Made by a program: the position numbers and the translations under genes. A stretch of DNA of 64,000 nt from positions 4,893,001 through 4,957,000 of the forward strand of contig NZ_CP126889.1 in assembly GCF_030246845.1 (NCBI RefSeq), read 5' to 3'. Below the pieces are notes generated by a model, which had not been told where the DNA came from, ran no database searches, and saw nothing but the letters and a program-made list of their open reading frames with translations. This DNA is from Enhydrobacter sp. Lineage in GTDB: Bacteria; Pseudomonadota; Alphaproteobacteria; Reyranellales; Reyranellaceae. Shown here piece after piece: positions 7,884 to 17,031 of the stretch (position 1 is its first letter; each line of letters starts with the position of its first letter).

Positions 7884-9284
7884 ATGACCGTCGTCACCCG
7901 CTTCGCCCCCTCACCGACCGGCTTTCTGCATATCGGCGGCGCTCGCACGGCGCTCTTCAACTGGCTGTTCGCCCGCCATCACGGCGGCAACTATCTGCTG
8001 CGCATCGAGGATACCGATCGGGCGCGCTCGACCCAGTCCGCCATCGACGCGATTCTCGACGGCCTCTCCTGGCTCGGCCTGAACTGGGACGGCGAGGTCA
8101 CCTACCAGTTCGCGCGCGCGGCCCGTCATGCCGAGGTGGCTCGCCAGATGCTGGCGGAGGGCAAGGCCTATCACTGCTATGCCTCGCCCCAGGAACTCGA
8201 CGAGATGCGCGCTGCGCAACGCAAGGCCGGCGTACCGATGCGCTACGACGGGCGCTGGCGCGATCGCGATCCCAGCGACGCGCCGCCGGGCGTGGCGCCG
8301 GTCATCCGGCTCAAGGCACCGCAAAGCGGGAAGACGGTTATCCAGGATGCGGTCCAGGGCGAGGTTGCCGTCGAGAATGCCCAGCTCGACGACATGATCC
8401 TGTTGCGCGCCGACGGCACGCCGACCTACATGCTGGCCGTCGTGGTCGACGACCAGGACATGGGCGTCACGCACGTGATCCGCGGCGACGACCATCTGAA
8501 CAACGCCTTCCGCCAGCTCCAGATCATCCGGGCGATGGGCTGGCCGGAGCCGGTCTATGCGCATATCCCGCTGATCCACGGCGCCGACGGCGCCAAGCTC
8601 AGCAAGCGCCACGGCGCCTTGGGGGTCGATGCCTACCGCGACATGGGCTTCCTTCCGGCGGCGCTGCGCAACTATTTGCTGCGGCTCGGCTGGGGGCACG
8701 GCGACGACGAGATCATCTCGACCGAGCAGGCGATCGAATGGTTCGATCTCGCTGGCGTCGGGCGCTCGCCCTCGCGCTTCGACACCGTCAAGCTCACCAA
8801 TCTCAACGCCCACTATCTGCGCGCCGCCCCGGACCCGGAGCTGCTGCCCCTCGTCCTTCCCCGGATCGAGGCCAAGGTCGGCGCCATCGATGCCGCAGGC
8901 CGGCAACGGATCGAGCGCGGCCTCGACGGCGTGAAGCAACGCTCGCGTACTTTGGTGGAACTCGCAGACAATCTCGTCTTCTATGCCCGCGGCGGTGCTC
9001 CGACGATCGCCGACGACAAGGCGCGGAGCCTGCTGACGGCCGACGCCAAGGCGTTGCTGGGCAAGCTTGCGGGCGCGCTCGAGGCAGAGAAGGATTGGCG
9101 CGAAAGACCGATGGAAGAGGCCGTCCGCCGCTTCGCCGACAGCCAGGGCGTCAAGCTCGGCCAGGTGGCCCAGCCGTTGCGCGTGGCGCTCACCGGCTCG
9201 ACCGTCTCGCCCGGCATCTTCGAGGTCCTGTCGGTGCTCGGCCCCGACGAGACTGGCCTCAGGTTGCGAGCTGCCAGCGGATAG
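7884..9284 (+). CDS. gltX: Glutamate--tRNA ligase
   Basis: 466 residues, class I aminoacyl-tRNA synthetase charging tRNA-Glu. Motifs: FAPSPTGFLHIGGARTALF near the N-terminus (HIGH-type signature), IEDTD, and KLSKRHG (KMSKS-type, from residue 238), then a helical anticodon-binding domain. ATG 7884 gives the conserved MTVVTRFAPSPTG start; an upstream GTG at 7857 would only add nine non-conserved residues. Many alphaproteobacteria have a second GltX-like enzyme for tRNA-Gln that works with GatCAB, so whether this copy discriminates cannot be told here. It precedes gltA on the same strand. Confidence 0.96.
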   Translation: MTVVTRFAPSPTGFLHIGGARTALFNWLFARHHGGNYLLRIEDTDRARSTQSAIDAILDGLSWLGLNWDGEVTYQFARAARHAEVARQMLAEGKAYHCYASPQELDEMRAAQRKAGVPMRYDGRWRDRDPSDAPPGVAPVIRLKAPQSGKTVIQDAVQGEVAVENAQLDDMILLRADGTPTYMLAVVVDDQDMGVTHVIRGDDHLNNAFRQLQIIRAMGWPEPVYAHIPLIHGADGAKLSKRHGALGVDAYRDMGFLPAALRNYLLRLGWGHGDDEIISTEQAIEWFDLAGVGRSPSRFDTVKLTNLNAHYLRAAPDPELLPLVLPRIEAKVGAIDAAGRQRIERGLDGVKQRSRTLVELADNLVFYARGGAPTIADDKARSLLTADAKALLGKLAGALEAEKDWRERPMEEAVRRFADSQGVKLGQVAQPLRVALTGSTVSPGIFEVLSVLGPDETGLRLRAASG

Positions 9285-9292
9285 AGGACGTG

Positions 9293-9307
9293 GGCAACCT
9301 CGTTGCC
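9293..9307 (+). terminator. Hairpin after gltX (weak terminator candidate)
   Basis: GGCAAC (9293-9298), loop CTC, GTTGCC (9302-9307) form a perfect 6-bp stem nine bases after the gltX stop. No uridine run follows, so it may stabilise the 3' end or mark a factor-dependent stop rather than be a true intrinsic terminator. Confidence 0.3.
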
Positions 9308-9401
9308 GCGCGCAGTCCGTTGATTGTTCCGATCATGCTGGTTGCCGACGGGTGCGTCACCGACATGCCATGGCCCGCGAAATAGCGGCCTGCGGCCACA
9401 A

Positions 9402-9430
9402 TTGCGCCCTCGGGGGCGGCTTGTTAGGGT
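9402..9430 (+). promoter_or_regulatory. Candidate gltA promoter
   Basis: TTGCGC (9402-9407), a 17-base spacer and TAGGGT (9425-9430) lie about 40 bases upstream of the gltA start, in the 184-base gap after gltX. The hexamer match is moderate. The spacer contains a GC-rich CCCTCGGGGG hairpin. Confidence 0.3.
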
Positions 9431-9468
9431 GCCGCCGAACTCGCAAATCGAGCCCGAAAGAGTATGAA

Positions 9469-10767
9469 ATGGCCAAATCGACCGCGACGCTGACCGACAA
9501 CGAAACCGGCAAGTCCTACGAATTCCCGATCATCCACGGCACGATCGGGCCGCGCCTGATCGATATCCGCAAGCTCTATGGCCAGTCCGGCATGTTCACT
9601 TACGATCCGGGCTTCACCTCGACCGGCTCGTGCGGGTCCAAGATCACCTATATCGACGGCGACGAAGGCATCCTGCTCTATCGCGGCTACAACATCGCCG
9701 AGCTCGCCGAACAGAGCGACTTCATGGAAGTCTGCTATCTCCTGATGAAGGGCGATCTGCCGACCAAGGCCCAGAAGGAGAAGTTCGTCAAGGACATCAC
9801 GAACCACACGATGGTTCACGAGCAGATCAGCACCTTCTATCGCGGCTTCCGCCGCGACGCCCATCCGATGGCGGTGTGCTGCGGCGTCGTGGGCGCGCTG
9901 TCGGCCTTCTATCACGATTCGCTCGACATCAACGATCCGCGACAGCGCATGATCGCCTCCTATCGCCTGGTAGCCAAGATGCCGACGATCGCGGCGATGG
10001 CCTACAAGTACTCCATTGGCCAGCCCTTCGTTTATCCGCGCAACGATCTCTCCTATTCCGCCAACTTCCTGCGCATGTTGTTCTCGGTGCCGGCGGAGGA
10101 GTACGAGGTCAACCCCGTGCTCGAAAAGGCGATGGACCGCATCCTGATGCTGCATGCCGATCACGAGCAGAACGCCTCGACCTCGACCGTGCGGCTGGCG
10201 GGCTCGTCCGGCGCCAACCCGTTCGCGTGCATCGCCGCCGGCATCGCCTCGCTGTGGGGCCCGAGCCACGGCGGCGCCAACGAGGCGGTGATCAACATGC
10301 TGCACGAGATCGGCGGCAAGCAGAACATTCCGGGCTTCCTGTCGCGCGTGAAGGACAAGCAGGACCATACCCGGCTGATGGGCTTCGGCCACCGCGTCTA
10401 CAAGAACTACGATCCGCGCGCCAAGGTGATGCGCCAGACCTGCCACGAGGTGCTGACCTCGCTCGGCATCGAGCACGATCCGCTGCTCGAGCTGGCCATG
10501 GAGATGGAGCAGATCGCACTGAAGGACGATTACTTCATCTCCAAGAAGCTCTACCCCAACGTCGACTTCTACTCGGGCATCATCTTCCGGGCGATCGGCA
10601 TCCCGACCTCGATGTTCACCGTGCTGTTCGCGGTGGCCCGCACCGTCGGCTGGATCTCGCAGTGGAACGAAATGATCGAGGATCCGGACCAGAAGATCGG
10701 GCGTCCGCGTCAGCTCTACAATGGTCAGACCGAGCGGCCCTACAAGCCCCTGCACATGCGGGGCTGA
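9469..10767 (+). CDS. gltA: Citrate synthase (type II, hexameric)
   Basis: 432 residues. It condenses oxaloacetate and acetyl-CoA to citrate at the entry of the TCA cycle. The N-terminal small domain of Gram-negative citrate synthases is present. Catalytic residues by alignment with the E. coli enzyme are H267 (GPSHGGANE), H308 (MGFGHRVYKNYDPR) and D366 (VDFYSG). ATG 9469 gives the usual MAKSTATLTDN start; the frame is open further upstream but without similarity. In most alphaproteobacteria this gene borders the lpx cluster; here a small membrane-protein gene and gloA follow instead. Confidence 0.97.
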   Translation: MAKSTATLTDNETGKSYEFPIIHGTIGPRLIDIRKLYGQSGMFTYDPGFTSTGSCGSKITYIDGDEGILLYRGYNIAELAEQSDFMEVCYLLMKGDLPTKAQKEKFVKDITNHTMVHEQISTFYRGFRRDAHPMAVCCGVVGALSAFYHDSLDINDPRQRMIASYRLVAKMPTIAAMAYKYSIGQPFVYPRNDLSYSANFLRMLFSVPAEEYEVNPVLEKAMDRILMLHADHEQNASTSTVRLAGSSGANPFACIAAGIASLWGPSHGGANEAVINMLHEIGGKQNIPGFLSRVKDKQDHTRLMGFGHRVYKNYDPRAKVMRQTCHEVLTSLGIEHDPLLELAMEMEQIALKDDYFISKKLYPNVDFYSGIIFRAIGIPTSMFTVLFAVARTVGWISQWNEMIEDPDQKIGRPRQLYNGQTERPYKPLHMRG

Positions 10768-10795
10768 GCCGCCGGCCGGCGGAAAGGGAGTGACG

Positions 10796-10996
10796 ATGGC
10801 GAGATCGATCCATGGATCGCGCCGGACCACGACCTGGGCGGTCGCCCAGAAGCCGAGGCCGATGCCGCGCGTCGTGCGGCTCGGCCGTGCGGCCAACGAC
10901 AACGTGCGCCGGGCAAGTCTCGGGGCACGGCTGCTCGTCGTGGTGATCGCCTCAGCGCTGGCGGCGATCGCACTCTACGACTGGCGCCTGCTCTGA
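10796..10996 (+). CDS. Small membrane protein of unknown function
   Basis: 66 residues starting at ATG 10796, with GGAAAGGGAG ten or so bases upstream, 28 bases after the gltA stop. The first 45 residues are basic (rich in Arg, with RAANDNVRR) and the last 20 form a single hydrophobic helix (LLVVVIASALAAIALYDW), so a tail-anchored inner-membrane protein is likely. Short proteins with an AANDN motif are common in alphaproteobacteria, but I know of no function. It is probably cotranscribed with gltA. Confidence 0.55.
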   Translation: MARSIHGSRRTTTWAVAQKPRPMPRVVRLGRAANDNVRRASLGARLLVVVIASALAAIALYDWRLL

Positions 10997-11054
10997 CTCG
11001 TTCATCGGGGGCACGCCACCCGGGCGGCGTCGCGCCCTCGAGCCTGCCTTCGGT

Positions 11055-11462
<408 letters not shown>

Positions 11463-11474
11463 GGCCTTTTCCCC

Positions 11475-11957
11475 TCACCGGTCGCGGATCATCGCCGCAA
11501 AGGTCGCCTCGGCCGCCACCTTGCCTTCGACGATCGCCTTGCCGGCGAACTTCCAGACGTTGGCGCGGCTCTGCACCTTCGTGACATGGAGCTCGAGACG
11601 GTCGCCCGGCACGACCGGCCGGCGAAAGCGCACCCCGTCGATCGACATGAAATAGACGAGCTTGCCCTCCGAATGAGAACCGAAGGTGGAGACGACCAGG
11701 ACCGCTGCGGTCTGCGCCATCGCCTCGACGATCAGCACGCCGGGCATCACCGGTTCCGAGGGGAAATGGCCCTGGAAGAACGGCTCGTTGATGCTGACGT
11801 TCTTGATACCGACAGCGCGCGCGTCGAGATGCATGTCGACCACACGATCCACCATCAGCATAGGATAGCGGTGCGGGATCATCTGCAGGATCCGCCTGAT
11901 ATCGACCGCCGTGGCGGTCGTGGTCGCGATGCTGGTCTTGTCGGTCTGCATGTTCAT
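11475..11957 (-). CDS. fabZ: 3-hydroxyacyl-ACP dehydratase FabZ
   Basis: 160-residue hot-dog-fold enzyme that dehydrates 3-hydroxyacyl-ACP in fatty acid elongation. Motifs: IPHRYPMLMVDRV (28-40), the catalytic His H64 in FFQGHFP and the catalytic Glu E78 in GVLIVEAMAQ. ATG 11957 lies 17 bases after the bamA stop; a second ATG two codons later is also possible. In alphaproteobacteria fabZ normally sits between lpxD and lpxA; both are absent here. Confidence 0.96.
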   Translation of the reverse strand: MNMQTDKTSIATTTATAVDIRRILQMIPHRYPMLMVDRVVDMHLDARAVGIKNVSINEPFFQGHFPSEPVMPGVLIVEAMAQTAAVLVVSTFGSHSEGKLVYFMSIDGVRFRRPVVPGDRLELHVTKVQSRANVWKFAGKAIVEGKVAAEATFAAMIRDR

Positions 11958-11974
11958 GACAGCGCCGCTCCCGA

Positions 11975-14272
11975 TCAGAACCGGGTCCCGAAGCTGAAGC
12001 GGATATTCTGGAGCTTGTCGTAAGGCTGATAAACGAGCGGGAACGTGTAGTCTATACGGATCGGCCCGAAGGGCGACAGCCATTGCAGGCCGATGCCCGT
12101 GCCGACCCGCATGAGTTGGTCGTCGAGGATGTTGGCGCCCGCCTGCGGGACCGCCCCCCACAGCGATCCGACATCGACGAACGCCTTGCCGACAATGCCG
12201 ATTTCCTTGGGTAGCCCGAGCGGGAAGCTCAACTCCCCTATGCCGGTGTAATAGTACTGGCCGCCCAGCGAGTCGCTGGTGTTGCCGTCGCGCGGGCCGA
12301 TGCCGCCCACCGCCCAGCCGGGCAGCGAGTCGCCGCCGATGAAGAAGCGGTTGGTGAGGCGCAGGTTGCTGTTGTTGAAGGGCGCGATATAGCCCACCGA
12401 CCCGCTGATCGAGGCGACGAAGTCCTCGACGATCTGCTGGTAGAAGGTCGCATCGGCCGTAGTGCGGAAGTAGTAGTTGTCGCCGATCAGGCCGGCGACC
12501 GCGATCGTGTGACGGATCAGCCATCCCTTGGTCGGATTCAGCCGCTGGTCACGGGTGTCCCAGGACAGGGTCTCGGAAATTTCCGACGTCAGAGACTCGC
12601 CGGCCTGGGACTGCACGACCGGCGACGCGAACGGCTGAACATTGTAGATGTTCGTGTCGCGCAACGTATAGCGGACCGTCTGGCTGGTGTGCTCGGTGTA
12701 GGCCCAGCCGGCGCGCAGCGCGAAGCCGAGGCTGGAGTCGCTGTACGATGCGATGGCCTGCCGGTTGTTGGTCGTCCGGAAGATGTCGAAGCCGGCAGCC
12801 AGAGGGCGATCGAGGAAGTAGGGCTCGGTGAAGCTCAGATCGATCAGGGTGCTGAGAGTGCCGAGCGACAGGCCGAGCCGGAGGTCCTGTCCCTTGCCGA
12901 GCAGATTGCGCTCGCGGATCGAGATATCGCCCAGGATGCCGCCCACGGACGAGTAGCCGGCGCCGAACGAGATCTCGCCCGTGCTCTGCTCCACCACCTG
13001 GACCTGCAGGTCGGTCTTGTCCGGCGTCGAGCCCGGCACGGCCGAAACGTCGACCTTCTCGAAAAAGCCGAGATTCTTGAGGCGCTGCTCGCTGCGCCGC
13101 ACCTTGGCGGTCGAGAAGGCGTCGCCCTCGGCCAGGCGGAACTCGCGCCGGATCACCTTGTCGAGCGTTCGCGTATTGCCCGAGATGTCGATCCGCTCGA
13201 CATAGACCCGCGGTCCTTCCTGGATGTTGAAGGTGATGTCGATCGTGTGCGTCTCGCGGTTGCGCCGGATGTTGGGTCGCACATCGACAAAGGCGTAGCC
13301 GAGCGACCCCACGGCGTCCGACAGCGCCGTCACGGTCTTGTCGACCTCGTTGGCGTCGTACCAGTCGCCCTCGCTCATGGTCAGGTAGCTCTTGAGCGTG
13401 TCGACGTCGAGGCCCTGGAACCGGGTGCTGATATCGACCTTGCCCAGCTTGTAACGCTCGCCTTCATGGATCGTGAAGGTCAGGAAAAAGCCGTCGCGCG
13501 TCGGCGACAGCTCGGCAACCGCCGACTCGACGCGGAAATCTGCGTAGCCCTCGGACAGGTAGAACTTGCGCAGGAGCTCGCGGTCGAGATTGAGGCGATC
13601 GGGATCGAAGCGGTCGTCCGACGACAGGAAGCGCCACCATGCGCTCTCCACGGTCCGGATGTGACCCCGCAGCGTCCCGTCGCTGAAATGCTCGTTGCCG
13701 ATGAAGGTGATCCGCTTGATGCCGGTGACGTTGCCTTCGTTGATCTCGAACACGAGATCGACGCGGCCCTGCTCGAGCTTGATGATCTTGGGTTCGATGA
13801 CCGCATTGTAGCGGCCGCTGCGGCGGTAGATCGAGAGCAGGCGCTCGACGTCGGCCCGCACCCGCGCCTGGGTGAAGACCTGGCGCGGCTTGGAGCGAAT
13901 CTCGTCCCGCAGCTTGTCGTCCTCGATCTTGTGGTTTCCCTCGAAAGCGACGCGGTTGATGATGGGGTTTTCCGTGACCTTCACCACCAGGGTCGAGCCC
14001 TGCATGTCGATCGCCACGTCCGAGAACAGACCCGTCGAGAACAACGCCTTCAGCGACCGATCGGCGGCCGCCGGATCGTAGGCCTCCCCTTCCTTGAGCT
14101 GCAGATAGGAGCGGATCGTCTCGGGCTCGGCACGCACGTTGCCCTGAATCTGCACCGCCGTGATCTTGGTCCCGGCGCCGGTCGCGCGCTGGGCCTGGGC
14201 AGGGGCGCTGAATGCGAGAAGCGCAGCAACGGCCAGAGCGGCCCAACGATAGATCAAACTCACCCCTGGCAC
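11975..14272 (-). CDS. bamA: Outer membrane assembly factor BamA
   Basis: 765 residues, the Omp85 core of the beta-barrel assembly machine. A signal peptide (about 1-27, ending AQA) is followed by five POTRA repeats (about 33-430, for example KITAVQIQGNVRAEPETI and NRVAFEGNHKIEDDKL) and a C-terminal 16-strand barrel that ends in Phe (FSFGTRF), with FIGGDSLPGWAVGG in the barrel. Length and order are normal for the family. It follows rseP at a 131-base distance, where I see no clear terminator. Confidence 0.97.
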   Translation of the reverse strand: MPGVSLIYRWAALAVAALLAFSAPAQAQRATGAGTKITAVQIQGNVRAEPETIRSYLQLKEGEAYDPAAADRSLKALFSTGLFSDVAIDMQGSTLVVKVTENPIINRVAFEGNHKIEDDKLRDEIRSKPRQVFTQARVRADVERLLSIYRRSGRYNAVIEPKIIKLEQGRVDLVFEINEGNVTGIKRITFIGNEHFSDGTLRGHIRTVESAWWRFLSSDDRFDPDRLNLDRELLRKFYLSEGYADFRVESAVAELSPTRDGFFLTFTIHEGERYKLGKVDISTRFQGLDVDTLKSYLTMSEGDWYDANEVDKTVTALSDAVGSLGYAFVDVRPNIRRNRETHTIDITFNIQEGPRVYVERIDISGNTRTLDKVIRREFRLAEGDAFSTAKVRRSEQRLKNLGFFEKVDVSAVPGSTPDKTDLQVQVVEQSTGEISFGAGYSSVGGILGDISIRERNLLGKGQDLRLGLSLGTLSTLIDLSFTEPYFLDRPLAAGFDIFRTTNNRQAIASYSDSSLGFALRAGWAYTEHTSQTVRYTLRDTNIYNVQPFASPVVQSQAGESLTSEISETLSWDTRDQRLNPTKGWLIRHTIAVAGLIGDNYYFRTTADATFYQQIVEDFVASISGSVGYIAPFNNSNLRLTNRFFIGGDSLPGWAVGGIGPRDGNTSDSLGGQYYYTGIGELSFPLGLPKEIGIVGKAFVDVGSLWGAVPQAGANILDDQLMRVGTGIGLQWLSPFGPIRIDYTFPLVYQPYDKLQNIRFSFGTRF

Positions 14273-14403
14273 CTTCAGGACCTGCCGATGGCCACGTTCC
14301 GGACCGGGGTTTCATAAACCGGCAACAAGGCGTTAGCCACCCCTTTCGTTCCCCAAGTGCGTGCGCCGCCGGTGGGGCCGTCCTCTTCCACCATCGTGTC
14401 AGA

Positions 14404-15792
14404 TCACCGCAGCACGTACTTGATGGCGTTGACGTCGTTGAACGTTGCCACCAGCGCGATGCCGATGATCAGCGCGAACCCGATCTTGAGGCTGAGCTCC
14501 TGCGCCTTGAGGCTGAGGGGGCGGCCGCGGATGCCTTCGTAGGCATACATCGCCAGATGGCCGCCATCGAGCATCGGCACAGGCAGGAGATTGAACACGC
14601 CCAGCACGACCGAGAGCCCGATGACGAGGTTGAGGATGCCGAACCAGCCGGCGTACGAGGCCTCGCCCGCCGCCTTGGCAATGCGGATCGGACCGCCGAG
14701 CTCGTCGACAGGCCGCGCACCGGTCACGATCTGGGCCATCGAGGTGTAGAACATCGTCGTCATGTTCCACACGTGCTGGACACCGGCCCACGCTGCCCCC
14801 AGCACATCGTGATTGCGGAACTCGGTCACGTTTGCAGCACGAATGCGCATGCGCCCGACCGTGTGCGTGGCGCCCGAGCAATCCGTCACCTGATCGGGCT
14901 GCGGAACGATGGTCGTCTCGTGGATTTGGCCGGCGCGTTCGTACTTGACCGCGAGAGGCTGGCCGGCCCGATCGCCGATCAGGTCGGGAATTCTCGAGAA
15001 GTACTCGACCGGCTTTCCGTCGATGGACAGCAGCAGGTCGCCGACCTTGAGCCCTGCGGCCTGGGCCGGGCTGTCGGTCGTGAAGCCGCCCACCACCGGC
15101 CGAATGAGCTCGTCGATGCCGAGATCGCCGTACCGGACCGTGTTGTGATAGCGATCCGTGCGTTCGCAGTACCGCGGAATGATCTCGCCATGCCGCAGTG
15201 TGTTGCCGCGCCGATACTCGACCGACATCGGGCGGGCAAGGTAGAGGAATTGCGCCTGCTGAATCTCCTCGAAGCGATCCACCGACCGGCCGTCGAGGCG
15301 CACGATCTCGTCTCCGCTGCGCAAACCCGCCTTCGCGGCGGGACCGTCGGGTTGCACGGCCACGACGGGCGGCGAGTAAGGTTCACCCGCGACATAGAAA
15401 ACGCCCGTCAGCAACACCACCGCGAAGAGGAGGTTGGCCAGCGGACCGCCCAGCACGACCGCCGCCCGCGCATAGAGCGGCTGGCTGAAGAACGCATGCC
15501 GCCTCTGATCGGCCGACAGCGCTTCGTCCGACGGCAGCGCGCTGCTGCCGTCGCTGTCGCCCAGGAACTTCACGAACCCTCCCAGGGGGATCAGCGAGAT
15601 CTTCCAGCGCGTGCCGCGGCGATCGGTCCAGCCGATCAGCTCGGGCCCGAAGCCGATCGAGAACACTTCGGCATGGATGCCGAAGCGGCGGGCGACCCAG
15701 TAGTGACCGAACTCGTGAACGAACACGAGTAGCGTCAGCACCAGGATGAAGTACGGCAGGTAGGTCGTGAACAGGCTGACGACTGCGTGCAT
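14404..15792 (-). CDS. rseP: Site-2 metalloprotease RseP
   Basis: 462 residues. This inner-membrane zinc protease cuts membrane-embedded substrates such as anti-sigma factors and signal-peptide remnants. Zinc motif HEFGH is at 26-30 in the first membrane helix, and the third ligand is D409 in PVPMLDGGH near the C-terminus. Two periplasmic PDZ domains lie between, with GLRSGDEIVRLDG and GLKVGDLLLSIDGKP; this is nearer the E. coli length than the shorter single-PDZ versions. In-frame TAG and TGA codons lie just before ATG 15792, so no longer start is possible. Confidence 0.96.
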   Translation of the reverse strand: MHAVVSLFTTYLPYFILVLTLLVFVHEFGHYWVARRFGIHAEVFSIGFGPELIGWTDRRGTRWKISLIPLGGFVKFLGDSDGSSALPSDEALSADQRRHAFFSQPLYARAAVVLGGPLANLLFAVVLLTGVFYVAGEPYSPPVVAVQPDGPAAKAGLRSGDEIVRLDGRSVDRFEEIQQAQFLYLARPMSVEYRRGNTLRHGEIIPRYCERTDRYHNTVRYGDLGIDELIRPVVGGFTTDSPAQAAGLKVGDLLLSIDGKPVEYFSRIPDLIGDRAGQPLAVKYERAGQIHETTIVPQPDQVTDCSGATHTVGRMRIRAANVTEFRNHDVLGAAWAGVQHVWNMTTMFYTSMAQIVTGARPVDELGGPIRIAKAAGEASYAGWFGILNLVIGLSVVLGVFNLLPVPMLDGGHLAMYAYEGIRGRPLSLKAQELSLKIGFALIIGIALVATFNDVNAIKYVLR

Positions 15793-15798
15793 GACTCA

Positions 15799-15807
15799 CT
15801 AGACCAT
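15799..15807 (-). other. Two-codon mini-ORF in the rseP ribosome-binding region
   Basis: Between the purine-rich GAGGAAGAAAGAG and the rseP start, the strand reads ATG-GTC-TAG, then TGA, then GTC and the rseP ATG. The mini-ORF has at least as good a distance to the Shine-Dalgarno region as rseP itself, so ribosomes may initiate and stop here before re-initiating on rseP. This is read directly from the sequence; function is speculative. Confidence 0.3.
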
Positions 15808-15822
15808 AAATCTCTTTCTTCC

Positions 15823-17031
15823 TCAATTAGTTAGGCTGTGACCTTTGACGGCCTCTCCAGCCCGGCGGCGCGCCTCCCGGTCGGCGGCGTGGACCTGCTG
15901 GAGCGATTCGACAGGTCCCGCCAGACCCGTCGTGGCAGTGAGCACGTCCTCGACAATCCGGGCGATATCGAGAAATCCGATCCGCCGGGCCAGGAAGGCC
16001 GCAACCGCCACCTCGTTGGCCGCATTCAACACGATCGGTGCAAATCCGCCCAGCGCCAGCGCCTCGCGCGCCAGACGTAGTGAAGGAAAGCGGCTGGAAT
16101 CGGGCCGCTCGAAGGTGAGCGGCGAGAGGCTGGCAAAATCGAGCCGCGCCGCCGGCCCGTCGATCCGCGCCGGCCAGCCCAGGGCATGGCTGATGGGCAC
16201 GCGCATGTCGGGCGTGCCAAGCTGGGCCAGCACCGACCCGTCGCGGTAGGCGACCATCGAGTGGATCACCGACTGCCGATGGACGACGATCTCGATCTGC
16301 TCGGGCGGCAGCCCGAAGAGCAGGTTGGCTTCGATGAACTCGAGCCCCTTGTTCATCATGGTTGCCGAATCGATCGAGATCTTGGCCCCCATGTCCCAGT
16401 TGGGATGGGCCAGGGCCTGCTCGGGGGTCGCGGTCGCCATCTCCGCCAGCGACCAGTCGCGGAACGGCCCCCCCGAGGCGGTGAGCACCAGCCGGTCGAC
16501 GGCGTCGCGCTGGCCCGGCTCGAAGACCTGGAAGATCGCATTGTGCTCCGAGTCGACCGGCAGCAACACGCCGCCCGACTGCTCGACTGCGTCCATCAGG
16601 AGCCGGCCGGCGCAAACCAACGCCTCCTTGTTGGCGAGCGCCACCATGGCGCCGCGGCGGGCGGCGACCAGTGTCGATTCGAGGCCGGCAAAGCCGACGA
16701 CGGCGGCCATCACCCAGTCGGCCGGCCGCGACGCCGCCTCGACCACCGCTTCCGGCCCGGCCGCCGCCTCGGTCGTTGTGCCCGCAAGGGCCTCCTTGAG
16801 CGCCCGGTAGCGCTGCGGATTCGCCACCACGGCGAGCCTGGCACGCAGCCGTCGTGCCTGCTCGGCCAGCGCCTCGACGGAGTTGCCGGCGACCAGAGCT
16901 TCGACGTCGTAGCTTTCGGGAGTGCGGTCGACGAGGTCGGCGGTGCTCTGGCCGACAGAGCCGGTCGAGCCGATGATGGTGATACTGCGCGGTCTTTCGC
17001 GCGACGGCGCCGTCCAGCGCATCATGCCCAT
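15823..17031 (-). CDS. dxr: 1-deoxy-D-xylulose 5-phosphate reductoisomerase
   Basis: 402 residues. It converts DXP to MEP using NADPH, the committed step of the non-mevalonate isoprenoid pathway. N-terminal NADPH site GSTGSVGQST, then ANKEALVCAG, the catalytic-domain segments PVDSEHNAIFQ and TASGGPFRD, and the metal/substrate region MGAKISIDSATMMNKGLEFIEA. ATG 17031 overlaps the cdsA stop by ten bases; the ATG at 17025, overlapping it as ATGA, is an equally good start. The frame remains open upstream only because it shadows cdsA. Confidence 0.96.
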   Translation of the reverse strand: MGMMRWTAPSRERPRSITIIGSTGSVGQSTADLVDRTPESYDVEALVAGNSVEALAEQARRLRARLAVVANPQRYRALKEALAGTTTEAAAGPEAVVEAASRPADWVMAAVVGFAGLESTLVAARRGAMVALANKEALVCAGRLLMDAVEQSGGVLLPVDSEHNAIFQVFEPGQRDAVDRLVLTASGGPFRDWSLAEMATATPEQALAHPNWDMGAKISIDSATMMNKGLEFIEANLLFGLPPEQIEIVVHRQSVIHSMVAYRDGSVLAQLGTPDMRVPISHALGWPARIDGPAARLDFASLSPLTFERPDSSRFPSLRLAREALALGGFAPIVLNAANEVAVAAFLARRIGFLDIARIVEDVLTATTGLAGPVESLQQVHAADREARRRAGEAVKGHSLTN

